Below the pieces are notes generated by a model. That model worked only from the letters and a program-made list of their open reading frames with translations, made no database searches and was not told where the DNA came from. From positions 1 to 6,146 of the forward strand of contig JBBRZF010000195.1 of the NCBI GenBank assembly GCA_038236965.1: 6,146 nucleotides of DNA, in the 5' to 3' direction. The position numbers and the translations under genes are program-made. The stretch's first letter is position 1; the number at the start of each line of letters is the position of its first letter. Positions 4,850 through 6,146 of this stretch are shown here, piece by piece. This stretch comes from JBBRZF01 sp038236965. Its GTDB lineage: Bacteria > Acidobacteriota > Terriglobia > Terriglobales > Acidobacteriaceae.

Positions 4850-4855
4850 GGAGGG
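4850..4855 (+). promoter_or_regulatory. Ribosome-binding site supporting the TTG start of the SDR gene
   Basis: GGAGGG, close to a perfect anti-Shine-Dalgarno match, ends 5 nt before TTG at 4861. No in-frame ATG is available before the nucleotide-binding motif, so TTG is the start. The rest of the 4710-4860 gap shows no clear promoter boxes. Confidence 0.8.
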
Positions 4856-4860
4856 ACAGC

Positions 4861-5703
4861 TTGCAGAAGATCGCGGTGATCACGGGCGCATCGAGCGGTA
4901 TCGGGCTGCTTGCGGCAGTGGAATTGGCAGGCCGGAAGTTTCACGTCGTGGCCACCATGCGGGACGTTTCGCGGCGCGCGCGATTGGATGAAGAGGCGGC
5001 GCGGAACGGCGTGAGCGCGCAGATCGAAGTTCGTCCGCTGGACATCACGAACTTTGCCAGCGTCGCCAGCGTGGTAAATTCCATCGTGGCGGAGCATTCG
5101 CGCATCGATCTGCTGCTGAACAACGCCGGATTTGCCATGGCCGGCTTCGCGGAAGACATTCCCATGGAAAGCCTGCGAGAGCAGTTGGACACGAATTTCT
5201 TTGGCCACGTGAACATGACCAAGGCAGTGCTGCCAACGATGCGCAAGCAGCGCTCCGGACAAGTCATTATGGTGACGTCGGTGGCCGGGCGGGTTGGTCA
5301 AGCGAGCCTGAGCAGTTATTCGGCTTCGAAGTTCGCGCTGGAGGGCTGGAGCGAGTCGTTGCGCATAGAGATGAAGCCGCTCGGCATTAACGTCGTGCTG
5401 GTGGAGCCGGGCGCATTTGCAACCGATATCTGGGACCGCAACGCGAAGATCCCGGAGATGGCTTTGTCCGACAAGTCACCAAACAAGGAGCGCGCGCGCC
5501 GCTTCGCCGAATTTGTGAAAACGGAAGTTGTGAAACGAGACCCACGAGAAGTAGCGCGCCTGATAGGCAGCATTGCTATGACCGAGGAGCCCAGGCTGCG
5601 CTACATGATCGGCAGCGACGCCTTCGCGCAATTGATCGCACGCGCCATCCTGCCCTGGAAAATGTACGAAAAGCTGGTCGCCAGAAAATTGCGAATCGAC
5701 TGA
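4861..5703 (+). CDS. Classical short-chain dehydrogenase/reductase (SDR)
   Basis: A 280-aa NAD(P)-dependent oxidoreductase with a complete classical SDR signature. TGASSGIG (8-15) binds the cofactor, DIT (61-63) contacts the adenine, and NNAG is at 87-90. The catalytic tetrad is N112, S140, Y153 and K157 (YSASK). PG (183-184) ends the next strand. Arg34 after the second strand (ATMRD) favours NADPH over NADH, which is an inference. The C-terminal region from about 190 is longer than in minimal 250-aa SDRs, as in the 17-beta-hydroxysteroid/retinol-dehydrogenase-like group, and ends in a hydrophobic-basic segment (AILPWKMYEKLVARKLRID) that might touch the membrane. The substrate is not predictable from sequence. 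Translation starts at TTG with a strong ribosome site. No partner gene is adjacent. Confidence 0.93.
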   Translation: MQKIAVITGASSGIGLLAAVELAGRKFHVVATMRDVSRRARLDEEAARNGVSAQIEVRPLDITNFASVASVVNSIVAEHSRIDLLLNNAGFAMAGFAEDIPMESLREQLDTNFFGHVNMTKAVLPTMRKQRSGQVIMVTSVAGRVGQASLSSYSASKFALEGWSESLRIEMKPLGINVVLVEPGAFATDIWDRNAKIPEMALSDKSPNKERARRFAEFVKTEVVKRDPREVARLIGSIAMTEEPRLRYMIGSDAFAQLIARAILPWKMYEKLVARKLRID

Positions 5704-5753
5704 TCTGAGATTAGACCGGCCAACAAATCGTTGCTCTCGCCCGCAAGTTACAT

Positions 5754-5810
5754 GGTGCATTTCGTGGTGCGGGACAACCAGGCTGGGCGCACCGGAAGCG
5801 TGATTGCACC
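5754..5810. other. Nested inverted repeats in the gap before the inositol-phosphate synthase gene
   Basis: An outer pair GGTGCA (5754-5759) / TGCACC (5805-5810) encloses an inner pair GGTGCG (5766-5771) / CGCACC (5788-5793), with a small CCAG/CTGG stem at the tip. In RNA this would form a two-part stem with an asymmetric internal loop. It lies about 110 bp before the ATG at 5922 and could be part of a leader, a dispersed palindrome or chance. I know no riboswitch class with this shape. Confidence 0.3.
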
Positions 5811-5839
5811 CTTTGCGGTGAACGGAAGGAGGGAAGTAC

Positions 5840-5859
5840 TTTGCATTTAGATTTGCAAA
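5840..5859. other. TTTGCA-N8-TGCAAA palindrome, possible operator
   Basis: TTTGCA (5840-5845) and TGCAAA (5854-5859) form a perfect 6-bp inverted repeat around an AT-rich 8-bp centre, 62 bp upstream of the inositol-phosphate synthase start. The 20-bp dyad has the size of a dimeric regulator site. No promoter could be assigned with confidence nearby: GATAAT at 5892-5897 lacks a -35 partner. Confidence 0.3.
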
Positions 5860-5921
5860 AGCTACTTCGGTGCGCGACACTAACTAGTTTTGATAATCCT
5901 GAAGGAAGTGACTGACTACTG

Positions 5922-6146
5922 ATGGCGAATAAGTCTCAATCGGAATTATTGGAGCCCAAGGGTAAACTCGGAATTCTCATCCCGGGTATGGGCGCTGTGG
6001 CAACCACATTTGTTGCCGGGGTGGAAGCGGTACGCCGCGGGCTTGCGAAGCCGATCGGCTCATTGACGCAGATGGGTACCATCCGCCTGGGGAAACGCAC
6101 CGACGGACGCTCGCCCAAGATCAAGGAATTCGTTCCCCTGGCCAAG
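5922..6146 (+). CDS. ino1: myo-Inositol-1-phosphate synthase, N-terminal part only
   Basis: The first 75 codons of a gene that continues past the right edge. The enzyme converts glucose 6-phosphate to 1L-myo-inositol 1-phosphate using bound NAD, the first step to inositol lipids and related solutes. Recognition rests on KLGILIPGMGAVATTFVAGVEAVRRGLAKPIGSLTQMGTIRLGKR, which includes the Rossmann glycine motif (G22, G24) and the family segment PIGSLTQMGTIRLGKRTD. The catalytic lysines lie beyond the edge. The style is that of the bacterial/archaeal type found in several non-actinobacterial phyla. The ATG at 5922 is preceded by AAGGAAG, 13 nt away, a longer gap than usual. No other in-frame start is close. 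Confidence 0.93.
   Translation, partial: MANKSQSELLEPKGKLGILIPGMGAVATTFVAGVEAVRRGLAKPIGSLTQMGTIRLGKRTDGRSPKIKEFVPLAK

Noticed and set aside
4735..5301. Minus-strand frame overlapping the SDR gene
   Set aside because: It covers the conserved SDR cofactor and catalytic motifs on the other strand and has no motif of its own.
5476..5880. 134-codon minus-strand frame over the end of the SDR gene and the following gap
   Set aside because: It shows no family resemblance, no ribosome-binding site and mostly antisense overlap.

Overview
This 6.1 kb window looks like chromosomal DNA from a Gram-negative-type soil bacterium, most likely an acidobacterium (class Terriglobia). That placement is inference. 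It rests on the protein style, a secreted S9 peptidase, GC-rich genes, and gaps filled with short dispersed repeats such as GGTAATT arrays, GAGTAGT arrays and a 'GCGGCTAAAGCCGC / GGCACGGCTGAAGCCGTGCC' palindrome pair. No rRNA, tRNA, CRISPR array, transposase or phage gene was seen.

Left part (1-2217, minus strand). Reading right to left, a chlorite-dismutase-family protein overlaps by one base (TAATG) an endonuclease III gene (nth) that carries a long basic tail. A gap with a GGTAATT array and a GC hairpin follows, then the start of a secreted S9-type peptidase that runs off the left edge.

Middle (2218-3400). A 250-bp divergent promoter region separates that family member from a second one on the plus strand. 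The second is a clear HemQ / coproheme decarboxylase with its heme-ligand His, catalytic Tyr and distal Gln in place. The minus-strand paralogue has Ile where the His should be and Asn where the Tyr should be. It is therefore the best candidate here for a non-canonical, possibly non-heme, function. An 84-nt imperfect inverted repeat capped by a small hairpin follows hemQ.

Right part (3412-6146). The order is a small uncharacterised 75-aa protein, a REP-like palindrome pair, a DedA membrane protein, a terminator, a convergent 74-aa four-cysteine protein (minus), a classical SDR oxidoreductase starting at TTG, a gap with inverted repeats, and the first 75 residues of a myo-inositol-1-phosphate synthase that runs off the right edge.

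The genes do not form one pathway. HemQ serves heme synthesis, Nth base-excision repair, DedA lipid-carrier or membrane homeostasis, and inositol-phosphate synthase inositol lipid or solute synthesis. The only clear functional grouping is the head-to-head pair of chlorite-dismutase-family genes, one of which is translationally coupled to nth.
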